In this document: one piece after another, positions 16,503 to 24,379 of the stretch | Numbering within the stretch: position 1 is the stretch's first letter | Layout of the letters: each line of letters starts with the position of its first letter | Origin: Bacillus subtilis | Lineage (GTDB): Bacteria > Pseudomonadota > Alphaproteobacteria > Rhizobiales > Rhizobiaceae | Reading direction: 5' to 3' | Length of the DNA stretch: 64,000 nucleotides | Assembly (NCBI GenBank): GCA_021733665.1 | Contig: JAHREI010000007.1 | Location: forward strand, 1 to 64,000 | Program-made: the position numbers and the translations under genes | Notes under the pieces: model-generated | The model's database searches: none | Told to the model about the DNA's origin: nothing | What the model saw: only the letters and a program-made list of their open reading frames with translations

Positions 16503-17216
16503 ATGTCTGAATTTCAAAACAAAAATATATTGGTAATTGGCGGTAGCCGTGGCATTGGCGCAGCAATTGTAAAGCGCTTTGCAAGTGAAGGTGCTGCCGT
16601 GAAATTCACCTATGCGGCCTCAGTTGATGCTGCTCAAGCGCTGGCAGATAAAACCGGTGCTGAGGCTATTCATTCGGATGCTGCGGACTTGAAGGCTCTG
16701 GTGCAAACTGTGCGTGATGCAGGGCCCGTTGATGTACTGGTGGTTAATGCCGGTGTTGTTATGTTTGGTGATCCGCTGGAGCTGGATGCAGCCGAGGTTG
16801 AACGGATGATCGACCTGAATATCAAGGCACCTTATTTTGCTGCGGTGGAAGCTGCACGCACCATGCCTGACGGCGGTCGTATTCTGGTCATTGGTTCTGT
16901 GAATGCAGATCGCGTTCCTTTTACGGGGCTCGCTGCTTACGGTATGACCAAATCAGCCTTGCAGGGTATGGCGCGCGGTTTGGCGCGTGACTTCGGGCAT
17001 CGTTCAATCACAGTGAATATTATTCAGCCAGGCCCGACAGATACGGATATGAATCCGGCCGATGGTCCGATGACAGAGCTGATGCACAGCGTGATGGCAT
17101 TGAAACAGCACGGTACAGCTGATGAGGTTGCCGGTCTTGCTGCCTATCTGGCAAGCAAGGAAGCCCGTGGCATAACCGGCGCGATGCATACGATTGACGG
17201 TGGTTTTGGCGCATAA
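16503..17216 (+). CDS. bdcA: BdcA-like short-chain dehydrogenase/reductase
   Basis: 237 residues from the ATG at 16503, set by AGGAGG 6 nt upstream; the frame is open further 5' without support. The Rossmann motif VIGGSRGIGAA, LVVNAGV, and catalytic Ser...Tyr-x3-Lys (IGSVNADRVP...AAYGMTKSAL) are all present, ending in TGAMHTIDGGFGA. Recalled E. coli BdcA (YjgI) is very similar along its whole length; that protein is described as binding c-di-GMP and promoting biofilm dispersal, though it keeps a full reductase site. Substrate is unknown. It has its own palindrome upstream and a strong terminator downstream, so it is likely a separate transcript from deoA. Confidence 0.85.
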   Translation: MSEFQNKNILVIGGSRGIGAAIVKRFASEGAAVKFTYAASVDAAQALADKTGAEAIHSDAADLKALVQTVRDAGPVDVLVVNAGVVMFGDPLELDAAEVERMIDLNIKAPYFAAVEAARTMPDGGRILVIGSVNADRVPFTGLAAYGMTKSALQGMARGLARDFGHRSITVNIIQPGPTDTDMNPADGPMTELMHSVMALKQHGTADEVAGLAAYLASKEARGITGAMHTIDGGFGA

Positions 17217-17232
17217 ACTGCCGGTTCACTTT

Positions 17233-17277
17233 AAAAATCAAGGCCCCGGAAAATTGCTTTCCGGGGCCTTGATTTTA
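17233..17277 (+). terminator. Strong bidirectional terminator between bdcA and upp
   Basis: A stem of about 19 bp, starting AAAATCAAGGCCCCGG (17234-17249) and closed by CCGGGGCCTTGATTTT (17261-17276), with a short A/T-rich loop and T-runs on either strand. It serves the convergent bdcA and upp genes. Confidence 0.93.
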
Positions 17278-17304
17278 AGAGCTGACCTGAGGTCGCTTTA
17301 TTGA

Positions 17305-17363
17305 CTATTTGGTACCGTATATACGGTCACTTTTTAGCTATTTGGTGCCGTACATGCGGTCAC
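17305..17363 (-). repeat. Tandem duplicate of the upp 3' end (33-bp period)
   Basis: Bases 17305-17330 repeat 17338-17363, the last codons of upp, with three differences in 26. Read on the minus strand the true end encodes DRMYGTK-stop and the extra copy DRIYGTK-stop; all three differences are transitions at third codon positions. The copy also contains the perfect palindrome ACCGTATATACGGT. It lies beyond the real stop codon, so it is not normally translated. Confidence 0.8.
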
Positions 17364-17964
17364 CGGCATCACCGAGACCCGGAACAATATAACCGTCTTC
17401 ATTCAGCTTCTCATCAATCGCTGCTGTGTACATCGGTACATCCGGATGTGCTTCAGCAAAATGCTTGATGCCTTCCGGTGCTGCCAGCAGGCAGAGGAAA
17501 CGGATATTGCTCGCACCGCGCTTTTTCAGCATGGTGATTGCTTCAACAGCGGAGTTGCCGGTTGCCAGCATCGGATCAACAACGATAATCAGACGATTGA
17601 CGATATCTTCCGGTGCTTTGAAATAATATTCTACCGGCTGCATGGTTTTGTGGTCGCGGTAGAGACCGATATGGGCAACGCGTGCCGCCGGTACCAGATC
17701 CAGCATACCTTCCAGAAGACCGTTACCTGCACGCAGGATTGATGCGAAAACCAGTTTCTTACCGTCAAGGATCGGCGATTCCATTGGCTGCATCGGGGTC
17801 TCGATCATGGTGGTTGTCAGATCGAGATCGCGGGTCACTTCATAGCAGAGCAGAAGGGAAATCTCTTTCAGCAACCGCCGGAAGCTGGCGGTTGAAGTGT
17901 CTTTCATGCGCATGATGGTGAGCTTGTGCTGGACAAGCGGATGATCAACGACCGTGATGCTCAT
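17338..17964 (-). CDS. upp: Uracil phosphoribosyltransferase
   Basis: 208 residues. It makes UMP from uracil and PRPP. Recognisable stretches: [20 protein letters not shown] at the start, [36 protein letters not shown], the PRPP loop [19 protein letters not shown] and the uracil-binding end [17 protein letters not shown]. Length is standard. It is transcribed toward the nucleoside catabolic operon and complements it by reusing the uracil formed. A diverged extra copy of its last codons lies just beyond the stop. Confidence 0.97.
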   Translation of the reverse strand: MSITVVDHPLVQHKLTIMRMKDTSTASFRRLLKEISLLLCYEVTRDLDLTTTMIETPMQPMESPILDGKKLVFASILRAGNGLLEGMLDLVPAARVAHIGLYRDHKTMQPVEYYFKAPEDIVNRLIIVVDPMLATGNSAVEAITMLKKRGASNIRFLCLLAAPEGIKHFAEAHPDVPMYTAAIDEKLNEDGYIVPGLGDAGDRMYGTK

Positions 17965-18375
17965 AATATCCCGCTGCTTTCAAAAATTTATTTTTCACAT
18001 TATTAGCCGAAGCCGATGAATTTTCCAGACCGCAATAAGCCAAAATACCGGTAGGGAAAAGCAGAGAGGTGTCTTTTTGCCCCGTTTTATACAATTCTCT
18101 GGTCTGAAAGTCCGGCTTTAGCGGTGAATGTGCAGAGCTACACGAAACTGTGACGGGTTTTGTACGCCAAAAGAATCATTATTGCTGGCGCTTTGCGGCG
18201 CAAATTTTGTTAAGTCATATCAAACTTTGCCGTATTTGCTTGTAACATTGCGTTCAGCCTTTATATGCTACTAGGCAGATGTTTCATTAGGCATAGCTTG
18301 AAATTTGCAGTTTCAGGTTTCTATGCAATGCTTTGGTTCCGGCGGGTAAGTTGGGCGGGCAGGACAGGATAAATT
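17965..18375. other. Divergent promoter region of upp and ubiE
   Basis: 411 bp without a plausible gene. A possible sigma-70 promoter toward ubiE is TTGTAA (18240-18245), 16 nt, TATATG (18262-18267), leaving an mRNA leader of about 100 nt. No clear hairpin, riboswitch or repeat was seen. Confidence 0.35.
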
Positions 18376-19191
18376 ATGAGCCAGCAACACGATAATTCTC
18401 CGGCAGACCAGAGCCGTGTCGGTGCCCATGGTGGTATGGAAAATTCATTCGGCTTTCAGAAGGTCGATGAAGAGTCCAAGCAGGGGCTGGTGAATGAGGT
18501 TTTTCACAGTGTTGCCAAGCGCTACGATGTGATGAATGATCTGATGTCTGCCGGTCTGCACCGTGCGTGGAAAGACGCGATGGTTTCCTGGCTGGCGCCG
18601 CCGAAAATCCCGTCACATATTCAGAACTGGCGTTCGCTTGATGTGGCCGGTGGTACCGGTGATATTGCTTTCCGCATTGTTGAGGCTTCGGATCGTCAGG
18701 CACATACAACTGTGCTTGATATTAACGGATCCATGCTGGCTGTCGGTCAGGAGCGTGCGGCTAAAAAAGGCCTGCTGAATAATGTGGATTTTGTTGAGGC
18801 GAATGCTGAGAAGCTGCCTTTTGAAGACAATTCCTTTGATGCCTATACGATTGCTTTCGGTATCCGCAACGTGCCGCATATTGACTGGGCGCTGGAGGAG
18901 GCTTTCCGTGTTTTGAAGCCAGGCGGACGTTTCCTCTGCCTTGAGTTCTCCGAAGTGGAAATGCCGCTGCTGGATAAAATTTATGATCAGTGGTCGTTCC
19001 ATGCGATTCCGGCTATCGGCAAGATGATCACCGGTGATGCGGATTCCTATAAATATCTGGTTGAATCGATCCGCAAATTCCCGAAACAGCAGGATTTTGC
19101 CAATATGATCACTGCGGCTGGTTTCTCCCGTGTGACATGGCGCAATTTCACCGGCGGTATCGCCAGCCTGCATTCGGGCTGGAAGATCTGA
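18376..19191 (+). CDS. ubiE: Demethylmenaquinone/2-octaprenyl-6-methoxy-benzoquinol C-methyltransferase UbiE
   Basis: 271 residues. A SAM-dependent C-methyltransferase of ubiquinone biosynthesis. The UbiE signatures are present: [20 protein letters not shown] near residue 41, [15 protein letters not shown] (SAM loop, about 90), [39 protein letters not shown] and the C-terminal [14 protein letters not shown]. The N-terminus is about 20 residues longer than in E. coli. ubiB follows after 55 bp, so the pair acts in the same pathway. Confidence 0.96.
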   Translation: MSQQHDNSPADQSRVGAHGGMENSFGFQKVDEESKQGLVNEVFHSVAKRYDVMNDLMSAGLHRAWKDAMVSWLAPPKIPSHIQNWRSLDVAGGTGDIAFRIVEASDRQAHTTVLDINGSMLAVGQERAAKKGLLNNVDFVEANAEKLPFEDNSFDAYTIAFGIRNVPHIDWALEEAFRVLKPGGRFLCLEFSEVEMPLLDKIYDQWSFHAIPAIGKMITGDADSYKYLVESIRKFPKQQDFANMITAAGFSRVTWRNFTGGIASLHSGWKI

Positions 19192-19246
19192 TTATTGTTT
19201 TCAGCGCATCGGAGCTCCGGAATGCGCTTTGTAAAGTGAGTAAGTT

Positions 19247-20815
19247 ATGAGCCGCATTGCTGCCAGTTTCCGCCTGATCCACGCCGGTTGGGTCATGACC
19301 CGTGAAGGTGTGATCAGTGCATTGCCGGCGGAAGGCCTGAGCGGTTTACCTGCTTTTGCCCATCGTGTTGCAGGGATGCTGGCGCGTAAACGCTCACGCG
19401 ATACGGCTCGTTCGGAACGCATGTCGCGGGCAATGAACCGGCTTGGCCCGTCCTATGTCAAGCTTGGTCAGTTTCTGGCGACGCGCCCTGATTTTGTTGG
19501 CAAGGAAGTCGCCGATGATCTGCAATTGTTGCAGGATCGTATGGACTTCTTCCCAGAAGAGGCTGCGCGACGCACAGTTGAAGGCTCGCTTGGTCGCACA
19601 ATTGATAACCTCTTCACGCAGTTTGATGCACCTATTGCTGCGGCTTCTATGGCGCAGGTGCATCCGGCGCTGGTGGACGGTAAGCGTAAGGTTGCCGTAA
19701 AAGTTATACGTCCGGGTGTCCGTCAGCGTTTTGCGCAGGATCTTGAAGGTTTCTTCATGGTGGCAAAGTTACAGGAGCGCTTTGTGCCGGTAACACGTCG
19801 CCTGCGTCCTGTGATGGTCGCAGAAACACTGGCGCAAACGACACGTATCGAGATGGATTTGCGGCTGGAAGCGGCGGCGCTGTCGGAAATTGCCGAGAAC
19901 ATCAAGGAAGATGAAGGTTTTCGCGTACCTGCCGTGGATTGGGAACGCACCGGCCGCGATGTGCTGACGATGGAATGGATTGACGGCATTAAAATGTCGG
20001 ATGTCGAGGGCTTGCGTGCTGCCGGTTTTGATCTGCAGAAACTGGCGCGCACATTGATCCAGTCCTTCCTGCGCCATACGCTGCGCGACGGTTTCTTCCA
20101 TGCGGATATGCATCCGGGTAATCTGTTCGTTGATCCTAAGGGTACAATTGTTGCGGTGGATTTCGGTATTACCGGCCGTCTCAACAAGCAGCAGCGCCGT
20201 TTTCTGGCAGAAATTCTCTATGGTTTTATCACGCGCGATTATCGTCGTGTGGCCGAGGTGCATTTTGAAGCAGGCTATGTGCCGCATCACCATGATGTGG
20301 CGAGCTTTGCACAGGCAATCCGTGCAATTGGCGAGCCGATCCATGGTCAGCCGGCTGAAACCATTTCAATGGCAAAACTGCTGACCTTGTTGTTTGAAGT
20401 AACCGAACTGTTCGACATGGAAACCCGTGCCGAACTGATTATGCTGCAGAAAACCATGGTTGTCGTGGAAGGTGTGTCGCGCACGCTCGATCCGAATTTC
20501 AATATGTGGAAGTCGGCTGAGCCGGTTGTTGGTGGCTGGATTCGTAAAAATCTGGGGCCTGTGGGCATTGTGGCTGATGTCAAAGAAAGCGGCATGGCAT
20601 TGCTGCATTTCATGCGTCAGACGCCGGAGCTGACCAAGCGGCTGGAGCGGCTTTCCGGAGAGCTGGATAATATGGCTGCCAATGGTTTGCGTTTTGATGA
20701 TGCGACGGCTGCGGCAATCGGCAAGGCAGAGGCACGGCATACGCGCTCAGGCCGGATTGCCCAGATTGTGATAGCGGTCTGCGTGGTGATTTTGACGGTA
20801 AAGCTACTCTTTTGA
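19247..20815 (+). CDS. ubiB: UbiB/ADCK-family protein required for ubiquinone biosynthesis
   Basis: 522 residues. Atypical protein-kinase-like ATPase. The ADCK-specific KxGQ motif appears in YVKLGQFLATRPDFVG (about residue 72), the alanine-rich nucleotide loop in APIAAASMAQVH, the invariant Lys in VAVKVIRPGV, and the catalytic loop in FFHADMHPGNLFVDPKGTIV with VDFGITG as the metal-binding DFG equivalent. A C-terminal hydrophobic segment (IAQIVIAVCVVILTVKLLF) anchors it to the inner membrane. It follows ubiE, as in many proteobacteria. Confidence 0.96.
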   Translation: MSRIAASFRLIHAGWVMTREGVISALPAEGLSGLPAFAHRVAGMLARKRSRDTARSERMSRAMNRLGPSYVKLGQFLATRPDFVGKEVADDLQLLQDRMDFFPEEAARRTVEGSLGRTIDNLFTQFDAPIAAASMAQVHPALVDGKRKVAVKVIRPGVRQRFAQDLEGFFMVAKLQERFVPVTRRLRPVMVAETLAQTTRIEMDLRLEAAALSEIAENIKEDEGFRVPAVDWERTGRDVLTMEWIDGIKMSDVEGLRAAGFDLQKLARTLIQSFLRHTLRDGFFHADMHPGNLFVDPKGTIVAVDFGITGRLNKQQRRFLAEILYGFITRDYRRVAEVHFEAGYVPHHHDVASFAQAIRAIGEPIHGQPAETISMAKLLTLLFEVTELFDMETRAELIMLQKTMVVVEGVSRTLDPNFNMWKSAEPVVGGWIRKNLGPVGIVADVKESGMALLHFMRQTPELTKRLERLSGELDNMAANGLRFDDATAAAIGKAEARHTRSGRIAQIVIAVCVVILTVKLLF

Positions 20816-20897
20816 TTGCATTGATTGCATAAATGATTTCATTTTTATCTGAAAAAGCGGTATTCTGAAAGGAGTATCGCTTTTTTGTTGGAGATAA

Positions 20898-20994
20898 GCA
20901 TTTCCAGCAAAAGTGTGAAGCGGTTTTGCGTCCGGAAATGCGTAAACAAATAGATAGAGCATTTCCTATCCTTAAGATAACTTAGGAATGCTCT
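20898..20994. repeat. Double-hairpin intergenic element abutting the coaBC start
   Basis: The first hairpin has GCATTTCC (20898-20905) paired with GGAAATGC (20934-20941), enclosing GCAAAA/TTTTGC. The second has AGAGCATTTCCTA (20956-20968) against TAGGAATGCTCT (20983-20994), with one bulged T. This sequence type (GCATTTCC-AGCAAAAGTG...GCGGTTTTGCGTCCGGAAATGCG) resembles a repeat I recall as widely dispersed between Rhizobiales genes. The 3' arm of the second hairpin contains the only Shine-Dalgarno-like sequence (TTAGGAA) before coaBC. Confidence 0.75.
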
Positions 20995-20998
20995 AATT

Positions 20999-22384
20999 AT
21001 GGCCAGCATCACAATCCGCAACCTTGATGAAGATGTAAAAGAAGCTCTGCGCCGTCAGGCAGCAGCCAATGGCCGTTCAATGGAAGAAGAGGTGCGGGTG
21101 TTGCTGTCGGGCGAAACTGAGGCTCCTGCACCTTTATCGCCTGCTTCTGACCCCGTTGTGCAGAGCCTTAAAGATAAACGTATTCTGCTGATTATTGGTG
21201 GTGGTATTGCTGCCTATAAAGTGCTGGATCTGATCCGCCGCCTGAAAGAACGCGGTGCTCAGGTGCGGCCTGTAATGACACAAGCTGCGCAAGCCTTTAT
21301 CACGCCGCTGTCTGTCGGTGCTTTGGCTGCCGACCATGTCTATACGGATTTGTTCTCACGAGAGGATGAGCAGGATGTCGGCCATATCAGGCTGGCACGT
21401 GATGCTGAGCTGATTGTGGTGGCTCCTGCGACTGCTGATCGTATGGCGCAGATGGTTGCAGGGCTGGCCGGTGATCTGGCGGCGGCTATTCTGCTGGCGC
21501 GCAAAGTGCCGGTATTGATAGCGCCTGCAATGAATCCGGCGATGTGGAGCAATCCGGCAACGCAACGCAATGTGAAAGTTCTGCATCAGGATGGTGTGCA
21601 TTTTATCGGCCCTGAACGCGGAGAAATGGCTGAGAAGGGTGAAGCAGGCACGGGGCGTATGAGTGAGCCTTTGCAGATCGTCGCTAAGATTGAACAATTA
21701 CTTTTGCCGCCTCAGTATCTGCCGCTGGCTGGAAAGAAGATCATCATTACATCGGGGCCGACCCATGAACCGATTGATCCGGTACGCTATATTGCCAATC
21801 GTTCGTCCGGTAAGCAGGGGTATGCGATTGCTGCGGCTCTGGCACGACTTGGGGCGGATGTGCGGCTGGTAGCGGGGCCGGTGGCCATTCCTGATCCGCA
21901 AGGTGTTAAAACCATCCATGTGGAGACAGCACGGCAAATGCGCGATGCTGTTGAGGCGCAATTGCCTGCGGATGCGGCAGTGATGGTTGCTGCCGTTGCT
22001 GACTGGCGCACAGCCAATGCGGCAGATCAGAAGATCAAGAAGCAGGCAGGTGAGGCGGCGCCGTCTTTGCAGATGGTGGAGAATCCGGACATTCTGGCAA
22101 CGATCGGCCATCACGCGCAGCGTCCGCATCTCGTGGTTGGTTTTGCAGCCGAGACGCAGAATGTGGTTGAGAACGCCCGCAAGAAGCTCGATAAAAAAGG
22201 TGCGGACTGGATTGTCGCAAACAATGTTAGTTTTTCAGCGGATGGTTCCAGCGTGATGGGCGGTGATCATAATCAGGTGCTGGTAGTCAGCCGTGACGGC
22301 GTGGATGAATGGCCGCTGCTGGGCAAAGATGAAGTGGCGCAACGACTGGCAGAAAAAATTGCTGCGCGGTTGTCTGAGGCATAA
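20999..22384 (+). CDS. coaBC: CoaBC (phosphopantothenoylcysteine decarboxylase/synthetase) with N-terminal FitA-like ribbon-helix-helix domain
   Basis: 461 residues. Residues 1-40 (MASITIRNLDEDVKEALRRQ, then NGRSMEEEVRVLLSG) match the ribbon-helix-helix DNA-binding domain of FitA/VapB-like antitoxins. After a short Pro/Ala linker, CoaC (flavin-dependent decarboxylase) begins at about residue 58: ILLIIGGGIAAYKVLDLIRR, then MNPAMWSNPATQRN and the His region. CoaB (CTP-dependent synthetase) follows from about 240: IIITSGPTHEPIDPVRYIAN, RSSGKQGYAIA and AVADWR. Together they convert phosphopantothenate to phosphopantetheine for CoA. No VapC/FitB toxin is next to it. The start codon lies directly behind a hairpin that covers the ribosome-binding site. 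Confidence 0.93.
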   Translation: MASITIRNLDEDVKEALRRQAAANGRSMEEEVRVLLSGETEAPAPLSPASDPVVQSLKDKRILLIIGGGIAAYKVLDLIRRLKERGAQVRPVMTQAAQAFITPLSVGALAADHVYTDLFSREDEQDVGHIRLARDAELIVVAPATADRMAQMVAGLAGDLAAAILLARKVPVLIAPAMNPAMWSNPATQRNVKVLHQDGVHFIGPERGEMAEKGEAGTGRMSEPLQIVAKIEQLLLPPQYLPLAGKKIIITSGPTHEPIDPVRYIANRSSGKQGYAIAAALARLGADVRLVAGPVAIPDPQGVKTIHVETARQMRDAVEAQLPADAAVMVAAVADWRTANAADQKIKKQAGEAAPSLQMVENPDILATIGHHAQRPHLVVGFAAETQNVVENARKKLDKKGADWIVANNVSFSADGSSVMGGDHNQVLVVSRDGVDEWPLLGKDEVAQRLAEKIAARLSEA

Positions 22385-22490
22385 GCTGTAAATTTGCTGC
22401 TCTGTAATTGGGATTTTGCACGACAATGTCTGCTGCTTAACTGTGTCCGGGAAAAGGCTCGTTTGAGCCTTTTAATCGGGAGAAGCAGCA

Positions 22491-24098
22491 ATGAGAAAAA
22501 TGCAATATTTCGTCTTGCTATGGGGATGTGCGGCATTGAGTGTTGTAACCGGATATGCACAGGCACAGGATATTAAAGGCACACCGCAGGTATTGTACGG
22601 TTCATTATTCGTCGCCGTGCAAGAGCAAAAACTGTTTCCGGATTCAAAGACCTTTGCGGATGCTATCGCCGTTGAGCCGGTTGAGAAAATCATGCAGGCT
22701 TATGAGCAGCAATCGCAGCGCAGTGGCTTTGATCTCAAGAGTTTTGTAACGCGTTATTTCCGTTTTGAGGCGGAGCCTGCCAGCGGCTATAAGTCCGGCA
22801 AGGAAGATATTTGCACGCATATCCGCAATCTCTGGCCGGTGCTGACGAGGCAGCCTGCTGATACACCTGTCGGTTCGTCACTGCTGCCCCTTAAATATCC
22901 TTATGTTGTACCGGGCGGGCGCTTCCGCGAGATTTATTATTGGGATAGTTATTTTACCATGCTGGGACTGCGTTACAGCGATGAGAAAAAACTGATGCGC
23001 TCTATGGTGCAGAATTTTGCCGATTTGATCATGCGCTATGGCCATGTTCCCAATGGTAATCGCAGTTATTATTTAAGTCGCTCGCAGCCGCCGTTTTTTG
23101 CGCTGATGGTTGATCTGCTTGCTGAAGAGGAAGGTAATCAGGTCTATCCGGAGTTCTTGCCTGCCTTGAAACAAGAATATGATTTCTGGATGGAGGGGGC
23201 GGAGCAGCTGGCAGGCGGGCAGAATTACCGGCGTGTTGTACGGATGAATGACGGTTCGCTGCTGAACCGGTATTATTCGGACTCCGCCATGCCGCGTGAT
23301 GAATCATGGCGCGAAGATGTGGCAACGGCTGCCCGTTCGGGCCGTGATGCCGGTGATGTTTACCGTGATTTGCGCGCGGCGGCGGAAAGCGGCTGGGATT
23401 TTTCGTCCCGCTGGTTGGAAAACCCGCAGGATCTGGCGACAATCCGCACGCTCGATATTGTGCCGGTGGATCTCAACAGTCTGCTTTATCATCTGGAACA
23501 GGTGCTGATGCAGGCCTATGCGCTTGAGGGGGATAATCCGTCTGCGGAGGCTTTCAAGGTGCGCGGGGAGGCACGCAAACAGGCGATTAATGATTATCTC
23601 TGGAATGATAATACGGGCAGTTTTGCAGATTATGTGATTTCAAAACACCAGCTTTCGCAGGCAATCACGGCGGCAGGGATTTTCCCGCTGTTATTCTCGC
23701 TGGCTGATGACATTCAGGCCGAGCGCGTTACCATTGCGACTGCAGAACATTTGCTACAAGAGGGCGGCTTGCTCACTACCACTGTAAAAACCGGTCAGCA
23801 ATGGGATGCGCCGAATGTCTGGGCGCCACTGCAATGGATTGCGGTGAAGGGGTTTGGAAATTATGGTAAGGATATGCTGGCTACGCAAATTGCCCGTAAC
23901 TGGACCGATACGGTTTTGCATAATTACCGGAGCACTGGTGCTTTGAAGGAAAAATATACCGCCTATCAGAATTCTGCGGATGCCGGTGGTGGTGAATATC
24001 CTAATCAGGATGGATTTGGCTGGACCAATGGTGTGCTGCTGGCGATGTTAAAGATGTTTCCTAATTTACCTGTAGCGAAGTCTTGTCCTGCACAATAA
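22491..24098 (+). CDS. treA: Periplasmic alpha,alpha-trehalase (GH37)
   Basis: 535 residues. It hydrolyses trehalose to two glucoses. A Sec signal peptide is present (MRKMQYFVLLWGCAALSVVT, cut near AQA-QD). GH37 signatures: PYVVPGGRFREIYYWDSYFT (signature 1, about residue 137) and QQWDAPNVWAPLQWIAVKG (signature 2, about 435), where the usual Gly after Asn is Val. RYGHVPNGNRSYYLSRSQPP and the glycine-rich GGGEYPNQDGFGWTNGV end the catalytic domain. GGGAGAAG precedes the ATG. Its export means trehalose is used as an external carbon source or osmolyte; glucokinase at 36204-37217 could take the product. Confidence 0.94.
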   Translation: MRKMQYFVLLWGCAALSVVTGYAQAQDIKGTPQVLYGSLFVAVQEQKLFPDSKTFADAIAVEPVEKIMQAYEQQSQRSGFDLKSFVTRYFRFEAEPASGYKSGKEDICTHIRNLWPVLTRQPADTPVGSSLLPLKYPYVVPGGRFREIYYWDSYFTMLGLRYSDEKKLMRSMVQNFADLIMRYGHVPNGNRSYYLSRSQPPFFALMVDLLAEEEGNQVYPEFLPALKQEYDFWMEGAEQLAGGQNYRRVVRMNDGSLLNRYYSDSAMPRDESWREDVATAARSGRDAGDVYRDLRAAAESGWDFSSRWLENPQDLATIRTLDIVPVDLNSLLYHLEQVLMQAYALEGDNPSAEAFKVRGEARKQAINDYLWNDNTGSFADYVISKHQLSQAITAAGIFPLLFSLADDIQAERVTIATAEHLLQEGGLLTTTVKTGQQWDAPNVWAPLQWIAVKGFGNYGKDMLATQIARNWTDTVLHNYRSTGALKEKYTAYQNSADAGGGEYPNQDGFGWTNGVLLAMLKMFPNLPVAKSCPAQ

Positions 24099-24194
24099 GC
24101 AGTGCTTAAAAATAGTGCGGTTGAATAATGGCTGCGTATTTTTTAGGCAAATTGGCGTCTATCTGTATTTTTGAGAACTTTGTCTTACCAAATC

Positions 24195-24205
24195 TGCATC
24201 ATGCA
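24195..24205. promoter_or_regulatory. TGCAT-C-ATGCA palindrome upstream of the amtB promoter, possible NtrC-type site
   Basis: A perfect 5+1+5 palindrome about 95 bp upstream of the -24 element of the sigma-54 promoter. NtrC sites are TGCAC-type palindromes at such distances, but this one has a shorter centre than the consensus, so the match is weak. Confidence 0.25.
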
Positions 24206-24298
24206 CATTTCAGCGAAGAGATTTTTCTGTTTTCATTAGCGAAGAAAAATCAGCACTTTAGTTTTACAATTTGAGGCATTGGTCGCAGTATTTCTGAA

Positions 24299-24315
24299 TT
24301 GGCATGAAAATTGCT
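24299..24315 (+). promoter_or_regulatory. Sigma-54 promoter of the ammonium transporter gene
   Basis: TTGGCATGAAAATTGCT fits the -24/-12 consensus (TGGCAC-N5-TTGCW). GG at 24301-24302 and GC at 24313-24314 are exactly 10 nt apart. It lies about 65 bp upstream of the amtB start codon. Ammonium transporters are classic NtrC/RpoN targets under nitrogen limitation. Confidence 0.9.
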
Positions 24316-24379
24316 CTGTTTTCCTTGAGCCAAAGGAGTTCCGCCTTTTGCGAAACCTCCGGCAGACAGGGAGATTTTG

